Under the pieces are notes generated by a model, which was not told the origin of the DNA, ran no database searches, and was given only the letters and a program-made list of their open reading frames with translations. The position numbers and the translations under genes are program-made. A stretch of 64,000 nt of DNA from Inhella gelatinilytica (GTDB taxonomy: Bacteria > Pseudomonadota > Gammaproteobacteria > Burkholderiales > Burkholderiaceae_C). The stretch covers positions 103,372 through 167,371 of the forward strand of contig NZ_JAEDAL010000007.1 of assembly GCF_016093295.1 (NCBI RefSeq), in the 5' to 3' direction. Shown piece after piece: positions 47,289-55,528 of this stretch; positions within the stretch are counted from its first letter, which is position 1; each line of letters begins with the position of its first letter.

Positions 47289-48338
47289 TTAGGCCCGCGA
47301 CGGGGCGGGGCGCAGCTGGAGACGCACGGGGCGTTCGGCCTGAATCCGGGCCCGCAGCTGGCCGCAGCCGCCTTCCACATCCTGGCCGGCTGAATCGCGC
47401 AGTTTCGCCAAGATGCCGCGCTGGTGGAGTCGCCGAATTAGGCCGCGGCTGACCTCGGCCTCGGGCCGCTGAAAGGGCAGGCCTTCCACTGGGTTGAACG
47501 GGATCAGGTTCAGCACCCCGTAGCGCCCCTGGAGCAGGGACACGATTTCGTCTTCTTGCTTATCGTTCACCCCGGCCAGCAAGGTCCATTGGTACTGAAC
47601 CGGGTAGCCGCTCAAACGGGCGTACGCGTCGGCGCGGGCCACCAATTCAGCGGGGCTGAGGGCCGGTGCGCGGGGCAACAAGTCCGTGCGCTGTGCAGCG
47701 TCGGTGGTGTGCAAGGACAGGGCCAGGGCCGGCTTGACACGCGCGGCGGAGAGCCGTTCAAAGGCACGCTCGTCCCCCACCGTGGAAAAAACCAAATTCT
47801 TGTGACCGATGCCGCCCTCGGTGCCCAGGGTCTCGATGGCTTCGAACACGGCCTCCAGGTTGTGCGAGGGCTCGCCCATGCCCATGAACACCACCTTGTT
47901 CACGGTCCGCAAGGTGCGCGCGTGGGCCACCTGAGCCAGGATCTCCATGCTGCTCAACTGGCGAATCAAGCCACTCCGGCCAGTCATGCAAAACCGACAA
48001 CCGACGGCGCACCCCACCTGGGTCGAGACGCACAACCCCCAGGCCTTGCTGCGCTGGGGCAGCAGCACTGCTTCGACTGACTGACCGTCCTGCAGTTCCA
48101 GCAACAGCCGCTCGGACCCGTCAGCGCCCGGTGCCTGGGTGTGGATCCGCAGCAAGCCCGACCACTCCGCCATCAAACGGGGCAGGGCCTCAAGCAGCGC
48201 TGCCGGCAAATAATGCTGCAGGGCCCGTCGGCCCTGGGTCAGGGGGATGGCCTGCAACCAATGCCGCAGCACGCGGCTGACATGTTCAGGTTTGGCGCCG
48301 AGGGCCTGAAGCTGGGTGCGAACGGTGGAGACCTGCAT
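47289..48338 (-). CDS. RlmN/Cfr-family radical SAM RNA methyltransferase
   Basis: A 349-residue radical SAM protein. The cluster motif C-x3-C-x2-C appears as CAVGCRFCMTG. MGMGEPSHNLEAV matches the 'GMGEP' segment, STVGDER follows, and the catalytic C-terminal cysteine is present in GQDVEGGCGQL. Together with LCVSTQVGC upstream this is the full set for C2 or C8 methylation of an adenine in RNA. It is somewhat shorter than typical RlmN and its N-terminal domain is divergent. The genome may therefore also encode the housekeeping RlmN elsewhere; which enzyme modifies 23S A2503 cannot be told from this window. Confidence 0.85.
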   Translation of the reverse strand: MQVSTVRTQLQALGAKPEHVSRVLRHWLQAIPLTQGRRALQHYLPAALLEALPRLMAEWSGLLRIHTQAPGADGSERLLLELQDGQSVEAVLLPQRSKAWGLCVSTQVGCAVGCRFCMTGRSGLIRQLSSMEILAQVAHARTLRTVNKVVFMGMGEPSHNLEAVFEAIETLGTEGGIGHKNLVFSTVGDERAFERLSAARVKPALALSLHTTDAAQRTDLLPRAPALSPAELVARADAYARLSGYPVQYQWTLLAGVNDKQEDEIVSLLQGRYGVLNLIPFNPVEGLPFQRPEAEVSRGLIRRLHQRGILAKLRDSAGQDVEGGCGQLRARIQAERPVRLQLRPAPSRA

Positions 48339-48370
48339 GGGCGCTATTGTCTGGCGCCTACCAACAGGCC

Positions 48371-49417
48371 TTACCCAGCACGCCAGTAGGCAGCGCTGAG
48401 GCGGATCGCCTCGTCCAATGGCGTCCAGGGTGCGCAGCCGAGAGCCCGTGCGCGGTGGATGGCGGGCACGTACCGCTGCGGAGGGCCGGCGTCTGGGGGG
48501 CTCGGCTGCAACACCTGAACTGCGAGCCCGGGGGCCACGAGATCACGCACCTGGTAGGCCAAATCGGCGATGCTGAGCGCAAGGTCACTGCCCACGTTGT
48601 AGGACTGCCCTGCATCACCGTCCTGGAGCAACTTGAGCAGCCAGAGCGCCAAATCGGCGCCGTACAGGTAGGAGCGCTCCGGAGTGCCGTCACCTTGGAC
48701 GGTAATGTGGGTGCCCTGAAGGGCATCGCGCAGGAAATTGCCGATGGCGAAGTGAGCATCCAGCGGCAAGCCAGGACCGGCGAAGGCAAAGCAGCGGGCC
48801 ACAACAGAAGCCACGCCATGGTCCTGCTGACAAATGGCTCCCAGCAATTCCATGACCCGCTTGCCCTCGCCATAGGCACTGCTCGGGAGCAGGGGGTTGC
48901 AAGCGAGGGGGGATTCGTCGGGTTGATGCGTCCAATCCGCCGGCTGGCGGCCATAGACGGCCCCCGAGCTCACCAGCAGCGAGCGTTGAATACCGGCCTC
49001 CCTTGCAAAGGCCAGCACGCGGCGGGTGCCCAGCACAATGTCCTCCAGCATGCGTTGCGGTTGGGCATGGACGGCCATGGACGTTTCTGTCGCCGCGTGG
49101 ATCAAGGCATCGAAGCATCCCGGAGGCGCTTGGAAGTCCCTCACATCCCCCGCGGTGAATTGGAGCCAGGGCTGGCCCGCGAACTGCGGGTGCCGGCCAA
49201 GGAATCGCCCAGGGTCGCGCGACAGCACACACGCGTGGAGGCCCAGCCCCTGGGCGTTCAGGGCCCGCAGGGCGCTGAGCAGCCAGAGCCCGAAGAAGCC
49301 GGTCCCCCCCGTGATGAACAAGCGCCGCCCAGCCAACCCGCCCAGCGTGACGCGCGGCAAAACAGCGGCGAGGCTGCCATCCAGAAGGGCAATCTGGGCC
49401 GGGGTGATGGCGCTCAA
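48371..49417 (-). CDS. NAD-dependent epimerase/dehydratase-family (SDR) sugar enzyme
   Basis: A 348-residue extended SDR protein. The start is taken as the TTG at 49417 because GGAGGG precedes it by nine bases and no ATG lies nearby; the upstream gene stops at 49423. The nucleotide-binding motif is TGGTGFFGLWL (about residue 35), and the catalytic triad includes Ser of VSSGAVYG and the YGEGK motif. It is probably a 4-ketosugar reductase, epimerase or dehydratase for a nucleotide sugar. It is the last gene of the polysaccharide block, so it may perform the final ketoreduction of the sugar made by the preceding enzymes. That is inference from position. Confidence 0.82.
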   Translation of the reverse strand: MSAITPAQIALLDGSLAAVLPRVTLGGLAGRRLFITGGTGFFGLWLLSALRALNAQGLGLHACVLSRDPGRFLGRHPQFAGQPWLQFTAGDVRDFQAPPGCFDALIHAATETSMAVHAQPQRMLEDIVLGTRRVLAFAREAGIQRSLLVSSGAVYGRQPADWTHQPDESPLACNPLLPSSAYGEGKRVMELLGAICQQDHGVASVVARCFAFAGPGLPLDAHFAIGNFLRDALQGTHITVQGDGTPERSYLYGADLALWLLKLLQDGDAGQSYNVGSDLALSIADLAYQVRDLVAPGLAVQVLQPSPPDAGPPQRYVPAIHRARALGCAPWTPLDEAIRLSAAYWRAG

Positions 49418-49422
49418 GGCGC

Positions 49423-50226
49423 TCAGCCCTCCAATCGCGCCGCAAATCGCGCCGCAAGTTGCTGAGCAATGCGGTGCAAGGGCGCGAGGTCGCGCTCGGC
49501 GTCGCAGTGCTGCCACTGTCCGCGGTGCTCAAACGCGGTCAGTTGCTGCTGCGCCACCAGCTTGTCCAACGGTGCTGCCTCTAACGCCGCATTCCCGTCA
49601 AGCCCATAGACCGGATCCCAGATTTGGGAGGTAAACAGGTAGTAACCGCCATTGATGGCAGCCGCTTCGATCACCGGCTTGGGTGCAAACGCACGCACGA
49701 TGGTCTGGCCCTGGCGCATGCCCAGGATACGAAAGCGCACGGGGCATTGCGTGGAGACCAGGGACGCCACCGTTCGCTGCGCAGCGTGGAAATCCAACTC
49801 GGCGCTCAGGTCCACATCGCTGAGGGTGTCCGAATAGGTGAGCGCAAATCGCGCTGCGTGTTCCAGGTGCGGCTTGCAGGCGAGCAGGCGTTCGGCGGTG
49901 TTGGCTTCTGGCGGCGTGTGAACCACATGCAGTTGCAGCTTTTGCGCACCCAAGTCGACACAGTAGGTATCGGGCTGGATCGGATCGGCGTGGGCGCCGC
50001 ATTCCTCGCGCAACACTTTGTGGAACTGATCGGCTTGCAGCCCGGCTGCGAGCCAAAACTGGCGCCCACCGTGCAGGGCGTAATGCAACACCACCCACCA
50101 GAACAGCGGCTTGCCGTTGACGCGCACCAAGGCCTTGTTCAGGCGCTGGTTTTGCCCTTCGCCCAAGACCACGCCTTGGCCGCCACACAGCAAGACGACG
50201 GGAACTTCGTGAAATGCTTGGTTCAT
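49423..50226 (-). CDS. Divergent sugar/alditol-phosphate nucleotidyltransferase
   Basis: A 267-residue protein with the fold pattern of RfbF-type cytidylyltransferases: VVLLCGGQG at the start, KALVRVNGKPLFWWV, LTYSDTLSDVDL (matching [11 protein letters not shown] in RfbF) and NGGYYLF. The signature loop GGxGTRL is changed to GGQGVVLGEGQNQRL, so the usual arginine is displaced and a seven-residue insertion is present. This may indicate a different nucleotide or a non-hexose substrate. It lies beside a phosphatase and a mannitol-phosphate-dehydrogenase-like gene, so an alditol phosphate is possible. It lies 7 bp after the phosphatase gene. Confidence 0.75.
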   Translation of the reverse strand: MNQAFHEVPVVLLCGGQGVVLGEGQNQRLNKALVRVNGKPLFWWVVLHYALHGGRQFWLAAGLQADQFHKVLREECGAHADPIQPDTYCVDLGAQKLQLHVVHTPPEANTAERLLACKPHLEHAARFALTYSDTLSDVDLSAELDFHAAQRTVASLVSTQCPVRFRILGMRQGQTIVRAFAPKPVIEAAAINGGYYLFTSQIWDPVYGLDGNAALEAAPLDKLVAQQQLTAFEHRGQWQHCDAERDLAPLHRIAQQLAARFAARLEG

Positions 50227-50233
50227 GTTGGCC

Positions 50234-51013
50234 TCAACGGGTCCAGAGTTTCGTGTCGTGGGCCAGGCTCGCCAGGTGCTCGACCACCTCGCGCGAGCCG
50301 ACGATGTAATCGAGCCGCATGGGATCGGCGTGCGGACGCAGTCGGATTTCGCAACCGGCGGCCCGTGCTACCGCGAGCGCACCGGCCACATCCCACAGTT
50401 TGGCGTCGAAGCCGTAGGCCGCTTGCAGCTTACCCACCGCTGCCCAGCACACGTTCAGGGCGGCGCTGCCGGTGCGCAGGCATCCGCGTGTGCTCTCGTT
50501 GACGCGCTGGAACAGCGTGTACTGGGCGGCGGCGGCCCGTGCGCTGAAGCTCGCGGCCGTTAACGCTTCGTCCACGCCCCGGTGGGGATGGGTGAACGGG
50601 CGCCCGTTGAGCAAAGCCTTGTCGGCATTCAGCGTGAAGTACAACTCGTCCAATTTGGGCGCGCAAACCACGCCCAGCTGGCACTGGCCGTCTTCCACCA
50701 GTCCGGCGCTGACCGCAAAGGTCGCCAAACCGTGGGCAAAGTTGACTGTGCCGTCGATGGGGTCCACGACCCAGAAGCGGGGTGTTGCGGGTGCGGCTGC
50801 CGTGTCCTCTTCAGACACCACCGGGAGGCCAGTCTGGCCCAAGTGATGCAACAGCAGTTCGCTGATGCGGCTGTCTGTGTTGGTGACGATGTCCCGCAGG
50901 CTGTCTTTTTGCTGGATCGTTTGCGCTGCGGCAGCGTTTTCGGCAAGCTTGGCACCCGCCAACACGGCCTCAAGGGCGACCTGGATCCAGGCGCTGTGTT
51001 CAGTCGCGCTCAT
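50234..51013 (-). CDS. Inositol-monophosphatase-family sugar phosphatase
   Basis: A 259-residue metal-dependent phosphatase. Motifs are VVSEED (about residue 65, metal-binding Glu), WVVDPIDGTVNFAHGL (about 82-97, both metal-binding aspartates) and LWDVAGALAVARAAGCEIRL near the C-terminus (third Asp). The family includes inositol, fructose-1,6-bis-, nucleotide (CysQ) and histidinol phosphatases. In this polysaccharide block it most likely removes phosphate from a sugar or alditol intermediate. It overlaps the mannitol-dehydrogenase-like gene by ATGA. Confidence 0.88.
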   Translation of the reverse strand: MSATEHSAWIQVALEAVLAGAKLAENAAAAQTIQQKDSLRDIVTNTDSRISELLLHHLGQTGLPVVSEEDTAAAPATPRFWVVDPIDGTVNFAHGLATFAVSAGLVEDGQCQLGVVCAPKLDELYFTLNADKALLNGRPFTHPHRGVDEALTAASFSARAAAAQYTLFQRVNESTRGCLRTGSAALNVCWAAVGKLQAAYGFDAKLWDVAGALAVARAAGCEIRLRPHADPMRLDYIVGSREVVEHLASLAHDTKLWTR

Positions 51014-52125
51014 GCGGTTCTCCTCGGCAGGCTGCGCAGTTCGGCGGTGATGGCCGTCATGTGTTCACGAAGCATCAGGTCCAGCGGCTCGCCCGGGCGC
51101 AGGCCCAGCACATAGCGGTTGAAATCACTCGTGGCCATGGCCTCGTGCATCATGCGAATGTGGTGGTCGGGGTCGTGGACGTCTTCGAAGAGCAGCGCCC
51201 CCACGATGCCCTTGAGCAGGTTTTGAGGCAGTACCCCCAGCGTCAGACACATTTGGGCGGCGCCGATCAAACGGCCGTGAAGCTCCAACTTGCGAAGCGG
51301 TTCGCGCGCCACCCGCGCTACTGGGTCGAACAGCAACTGGCAGCGGAAGCGTGACAGCTCTTTCTGGGCATACCAATCCAGAAAATCGTGCGGGATGTCC
51401 CACAAGAGCTTGAGCGCCTGCAGCATTTCGTTCATCGCCCCTTCCACCAACTGAGCCGCCTTGGGGTGGGCCATGGCCTCATGCACATAGGTGCAGCCCA
51501 TCAATGCCCCCAGGTAGGCGGTGATGCAGTGCGGGGTGTTGTGCAGGTAAAGCTTGGGGGTCCATTGGTGGCGCAGCAACTCCTCGCGCGGCAACAGGGT
51601 CATCTCGCCGTGAAGATCAAACGGGCCCTGCTCGATGAACTGAACCCCGTTCTCGGTGGTGATGGCCAAGGGGTCCTCGGCCAGGAGGTGGGCGGGGGCG
51701 GTGTTGGAGGTGATGACGTCCGGCACCGCGAAGTAGATGCGGTCATGCCCCAGAATTCGCTTGGCCCAAGTCACGGTCTCCGGCTCGTTCTCACACAGGA
51801 TCAAGGGAAACGCGGCGCCGGCCAGCAGGGGGGCGACCTTTTCGACGTTGCGCGGGCCCACCGAGAAAAAGCAGGCCACGGCATCCTGATGCTCGGCCAG
51901 GCGGAACTCTGCCGGCGTGTAGGCCGCTTTGACCTGGACGCGCTTGTGCTCATAGGTGTCGTCCTTGACCCGGTAGGTCGAATACGACCCCACGTCGCGC
52001 ATGCGCTGAACGATGGCGGGGTTGCTGTCGATGAAGATGAACTCGTGGCGGGCTTCATCGAGTGTCCAAGGCAGGTAGCCGCGCCCGATGGCGCCGGCCC
52101 CCATGAACAGGACTTTGGTTTTCAT
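51010..52125 (-). CDS. Mannitol-1-phosphate 5-dehydrogenase-like protein
   Basis: A 371-residue NAD(P)-dependent polyol dehydrogenase. The ATG at 52125 gives MKTKVLFMGAGAIGRGYLP, the Rossmann start typical of MtlD. The segment IYFAVPDVITSNTAP and the catalytic-region KLYLHNTPHCITAYLGAL (NxxH and Lys pattern of the long-chain mannitol dehydrogenase family) are present. It would interconvert a ketose phosphate and an alditol phosphate. No mannitol transport genes are near. Its place between a TPP enzyme and a phosphatase/nucleotidyltransferase pair suggests an alditol precursor for surface glycan. It starts 5 bp after the TPP enzyme's stop. Confidence 0.8.
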   Translation of the reverse strand: MKTKVLFMGAGAIGRGYLPWTLDEARHEFIFIDSNPAIVQRMRDVGSYSTYRVKDDTYEHKRVQVKAAYTPAEFRLAEHQDAVACFFSVGPRNVEKVAPLLAGAAFPLILCENEPETVTWAKRILGHDRIYFAVPDVITSNTAPAHLLAEDPLAITTENGVQFIEQGPFDLHGEMTLLPREELLRHQWTPKLYLHNTPHCITAYLGALMGCTYVHEAMAHPKAAQLVEGAMNEMLQALKLLWDIPHDFLDWYAQKELSRFRCQLLFDPVARVAREPLRKLELHGRLIGAAQMCLTLGVLPQNLLKGIVGALLFEDVHDPDHHIRMMHEAMATSDFNRYVLGLRPGEPLDLMLREHMTAITAELRSLPRRTA

Positions 52126-52130
52126 TGCGG

Positions 52131-53963
52131 TTACCACTCGAGGGGTTGAATGAACAGGTTGGCGCGGAACTCGTCCCGGTCCAGCAAGGGCAGCAGGTCT
52201 TCCAGGGGGCGGGAGACCATGGTGCCGTCCGGGCGAATGGCCGAACCGAGCTTGGGCATCAGGTGCTTGGCGGGGTCCACCATGACCTCGATGATTTCGG
52301 GCCCAGGGTGAGACAGCGCGGCGGCAATGTGCTCGCTCACTTCCGCATTGTTTGAAATGCGGCGGTAAGCCAGGCCGTACGCGTGTGCAATGCGGCTCAG
52401 CTCCGGCAGGGAAACACCCGTATCAGCCGTTGACGCGACGTAATGGCTTTTGAAATAGCCTTCCTGGGTGACCCGGATGGCGTGGTAGCCGTTGTTGTTG
52501 ATGACGAAGATCTTGATCGGCAATGGGTGGTGCACCATGGTTTGCAGCTCTTGGATGTTGAGCTGGAATCCCCCGTCGCCGACCAGGGTGATGGCCATCT
52601 TTTTGCCCAGAGCCACACTGGCGCCGATGGCAGACGGCATCCCAAAGCCCATGGCGGCCATGCCTTTGGCATGAAACACCCGCTGACGCGCCTTGCAGCG
52701 AAAGGCTTGCCCTGACACGGTGAACGAGGTGCCGGAGGAACCCAGCGGCACCAGCGCATCGTCTGGAGCCAACTCGCTCAATTGGTCCACGAAGTAATAC
52801 GGATCCACATAGGGCTCGTCGCGGACCTGCGCCAGCGTGGGCGCAGCGGGGTATTGGCGCCGCATGCGCTGGCAGTAGGCCAGCCACTCCGTGGGGGCCG
52901 CCACCCTGTCGTCCGACAACGCACGGTTGAGGGCTTGAATGAGTGCGGCGGCGTCGCAGCGGGTGAAGCGGTCAACTCCCAAGAACGGTTTGGTGGCCTC
53001 GGCCTCATCGAGTTCCACCATGTCGAGGAAGGCTTCGCGCGCGAAGGCCTCGACGTTGTACCCCGTGTGCTGGACACCCAGCCGGGCGCCGATGGACAGG
53101 ATGTAGTCAGCGTTCTGAATGATGAAGTTGGCGAAACGCGGCCCGTAGGCATTGGCACGACCGAAATACAGCGGGTGGTCATCCGGCACCACATCCATCG
53201 CATTCCACGTGCTCTGAACGGGCACCCGCAGGCGCTCGAGCAAGCGCCGCGCGTCGTCCTGGGCGCCGGACAGCCAGATGCCATGGCCCAGCACAATCAG
53301 CGGGCGTTTGGCGCTTCGCAACTTGTCCAGCACCGAGTCGACAAAGCCGGTCGGCGGTGGTGGGTTCAGCGTGTCCAGGTCTTCGGCCACCGGGTCAAAA
53401 CCGCGCAGCGTCTTCGGGTCAACGCGGGCGGCTTGTATGTCCAGGGGAATGTCCAACCAAACCGGCCCTGGGCGACCCGCGCGAGCGAGGTAGCAGGCCT
53501 TCTCCAACTCGTAGCGCACATCGGCAGCCCGTTCGATGTAGCGCGCGTATTTGGTGGTTGGCGCCACGACATCGACGATGTTGAACTCCTGGAACCCTCG
53601 CTGACGCAGCCCGTAGGGCCGCTGTGAAAACAGGGTCGACACCTGGCCAGATACCACCAGCAGTGGCACGCTGTCGCTCCAGGCACCGGCCACTGCCGTG
53701 AGGACGTTGGTCGCGCCCGGCCCCGAGGTGGCAAAACAAACCCCCGTGGTGTTGAGCGTGCGGCCATAGGCATAGGCCGCAATACCGGCGGCTTGCTCGT
53801 GGTGGAGGGCGAAGGGTTGAAGGGGGCTGCGCCCCACGCTATCGAGCAAATGCATCATGCCGCCCCCCGAAAGCAGGAAGGCATGGTGCGACCCGGTCAA
53901 CTCGGGGATGCGTCCACAGAGGTAGTCGGAGACTTTGACGGTGTCAGCGGTGTCGGAATTCAT
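52131..53963 (-). CDS. Thiamine-diphosphate enzyme, acetolactate-synthase-like, of the glycan block
   Basis: A 610-residue TPP enzyme with the three-domain layout of acetolactate synthase. The catalytic glutamate is in LHHEQAAGIAAYAYGR (about residue 58), the central domain lies about 200-340, and the TPP/Mg motif is GDGGFQLNIQELQTMVHH with NNNGYHAIRVTQ (about 495-535). It lacks the partners of housekeeping ilvB (no ilvN/ilvC nearby). The C-terminal extension (VSRPLEDLLPLLDRDEF) is like TPP enzymes of O-antigen clusters. Its nearness to RfbF/G/H suggests it could add a two-carbon unit from pyruvate to a CDP-ketosugar, as YerE does for yersiniose. Confidence 0.82.
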   Translation of the reverse strand: MNSDTADTVKVSDYLCGRIPELTGSHHAFLLSGGGMMHLLDSVGRSPLQPFALHHEQAAGIAAYAYGRTLNTTGVCFATSGPGATNVLTAVAGAWSDSVPLLVVSGQVSTLFSQRPYGLRQRGFQEFNIVDVVAPTTKYARYIERAADVRYELEKACYLARAGRPGPVWLDIPLDIQAARVDPKTLRGFDPVAEDLDTLNPPPPTGFVDSVLDKLRSAKRPLIVLGHGIWLSGAQDDARRLLERLRVPVQSTWNAMDVVPDDHPLYFGRANAYGPRFANFIIQNADYILSIGARLGVQHTGYNVEAFAREAFLDMVELDEAEATKPFLGVDRFTRCDAAALIQALNRALSDDRVAAPTEWLAYCQRMRRQYPAAPTLAQVRDEPYVDPYYFVDQLSELAPDDALVPLGSSGTSFTVSGQAFRCKARQRVFHAKGMAAMGFGMPSAIGASVALGKKMAITLVGDGGFQLNIQELQTMVHHPLPIKIFVINNNGYHAIRVTQEGYFKSHYVASTADTGVSLPELSRIAHAYGLAYRRISNNAEVSEHIAAALSHPGPEIIEVMVDPAKHLMPKLGSAIRPDGTMVSRPLEDLLPLLDRDEFRANLFIQPLEW

Positions 53964-53979
53964 AGGATCGAGGGCGTTT

Positions 53980-55524
53980 TCACATCACAGCGCCGAGCGG
54001 CCAGGGCGTGAACTCGCTCTGGCCGTAGCCGTGGGTTTCGCTGCGGGTTTTGTGGCCGGAGGCCGTGTCCAGAAGCGCCTGAAAGATACGAGCCCCCATG
54101 GTGTCGATGTCACAACGGCCGTCGATGATGTCGCCGCAGTTGAGGTCGATGTCATCGGCCTGGCGCTGCCACAGGGCGGTGTTGGTGGCCAGTTTGAGCG
54201 AGGGCGCCGGGGCGCAGCCATAGGCTGAACCGCGACCGGTGGTGAAACAGATCAAGTTGGCGCCGCCGGCAACCTGGCCGGTGGCACTGACCGGGTCATA
54301 GCCCGGGGTGTCCATGAAGACCAGGCCCGAACGCCGAACCGGCTGTGCGTACTCGATGACGTCCACCAGATTGCTGGTGCCGCCCTTGGCCACGGCCCCC
54401 AGGGACTTCTCAAGGATGGTGGTCAGCCCGCCCGCCTTGTTGCCGGGCGAGGGGTTGTTGTCCATGCTGCCACCATGCTGGGCCACATGAGCCTCCCACC
54501 AGCGGATGCGCTCGGCCAGCTTTTCGCCCACGGCCGGGCTGATGGCGCGGCGGGCCAGCAGGTGCTCAGCACCATAGATTTCCGGCGTTTCGCTGAGCAG
54601 GGCCGTGCCGCCGTGCTGCACCAGGCGGTCCACGGCCTGCCCGAGCGCGGGGTTGGCGCTGATGCCGGAATAGCCATCGGAGCCGCCACACTGCAGGCCA
54701 ACGATCAGGTGCTCGGCACTGCAGGGTTCGCGGTGCACGGCATTGGCCACGGGCAGCAACGCGCGGATCAGTTCGACGCCACGCGCCACGGCGGCACTGG
54801 TGCCCCCAAGACTTTGAATGTTGAAGGTCTGCAGGAGTGGGCCGGGCTCCAGGCCCTCCGCCGCGAGCAGTGCATCAATCTGGTTGGACTCACAACCCAG
54901 ACCCACGACCAATATGGCGGCGAAGTTGGGATGCCGCGCATAGCCGGCCAGAGTGCGTCGCAGCACCTGCAAGCCCAGCCCCTGATCGTCCATGGCGCAG
55001 CCGCTTCCGTGCGTCAGGGCAACCACGCCATCGACCTGCGCAAAGGCCGCCAGTGGACCGTCGGCCCGGCGCGCATGGAAGGGGTGAGAAAAGTGGTCGG
55101 CAATGGCGCGCGCCACGGTGGCCGAGCAATTCACGCTGGTCAAAACCCCGATGTAGTTGCGCGTCGCAACTTGACCGTTGGGCCGGCGAATGCCCATGAA
55201 CGCTGTCTGAAGGGGGGGGCGATCCGGGGTCACGTCGGCTCCGATCACTGCGTGGCGCTCGAAATCCCCCATGCCCAGGTTGTGCACGTGCACGTGTTCC
55301 CCGGCCGCAATGTCGCGCAGCGTGAAGCCAATCACTTGGCTGTAGCGCCGAACGGCGCGGCCGGCAGCCAGATCGCGGCGCGCCACCTTGTGCCCAGCCG
55401 GGACCAGTCCGCGGACGGTGAGGCCCTCAGCCGTTTGCCCACCCACGAGTTGGCTGCGCGCGATGAAGACATCGTCTGCGGGGTGCAGCAGGAGCAGGGG
55501 GGAGGGGAGCGCGCTGGGATTCAT
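53980..55524 (-). CDS. UxaA-family altronate dehydratase-like hydro-lyase
   Basis: A 514-residue member of the altronate/galactarate dehydratase family. The small N-terminal SAF-like domain (about 1-105) contains GHKVARRDLAAG and IAAGEHVHVHNL. The large iron-dependent domain has YIGVLTSVNCSATVA, ALTHGSGCAMDDQG, VVGLGCESNQI and QCGGSDGYSG, the Cys/His set expected for the family. It removes water from a sugar acid such as D-altronate. It lacks a catabolic neighbourhood (no kdgK or uxaC) and sits between RfbH and the TPP enzyme, so it may have been recruited for a precursor in this glycan pathway. That role is inference. Confidence 0.82.
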   Translation of the reverse strand: MNPSALPSPLLLLHPADDVFIARSQLVGGQTAEGLTVRGLVPAGHKVARRDLAAGRAVRRYSQVIGFTLRDIAAGEHVHVHNLGMGDFERHAVIGADVTPDRPPLQTAFMGIRRPNGQVATRNYIGVLTSVNCSATVARAIADHFSHPFHARRADGPLAAFAQVDGVVALTHGSGCAMDDQGLGLQVLRRTLAGYARHPNFAAILVVGLGCESNQIDALLAAEGLEPGPLLQTFNIQSLGGTSAAVARGVELIRALLPVANAVHREPCSAEHLIVGLQCGGSDGYSGISANPALGQAVDRLVQHGGTALLSETPEIYGAEHLLARRAISPAVGEKLAERIRWWEAHVAQHGGSMDNNPSPGNKAGGLTTILEKSLGAVAKGGTSNLVDVIEYAQPVRRSGLVFMDTPGYDPVSATGQVAGGANLICFTTGRGSAYGCAPAPSLKLATNTALWQRQADDIDLNCGDIIDGRCDIDTMGARIFQALLDTASGHKTRSETHGYGQSEFTPWPLGAVM

Positions 55525-55528
55525 GGCG

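Noticed and set aside
47168..47452. Short plus-strand frames after the SOS-like box
   Set aside because: They run into the RlmN-like gene on the opposite strand, have no ribosome-binding site and resemble no known SOS product. Recorded only as part of the intergenic description.
52131..53963. Housekeeping acetolactate synthase large subunit (ilvB)
   Set aside because: No ilvN or ilvC is adjacent, it lies in the middle of a polysaccharide operon, and its C-terminal extension is not that of IlvB. Kept as a TPP enzyme of the glycan block.
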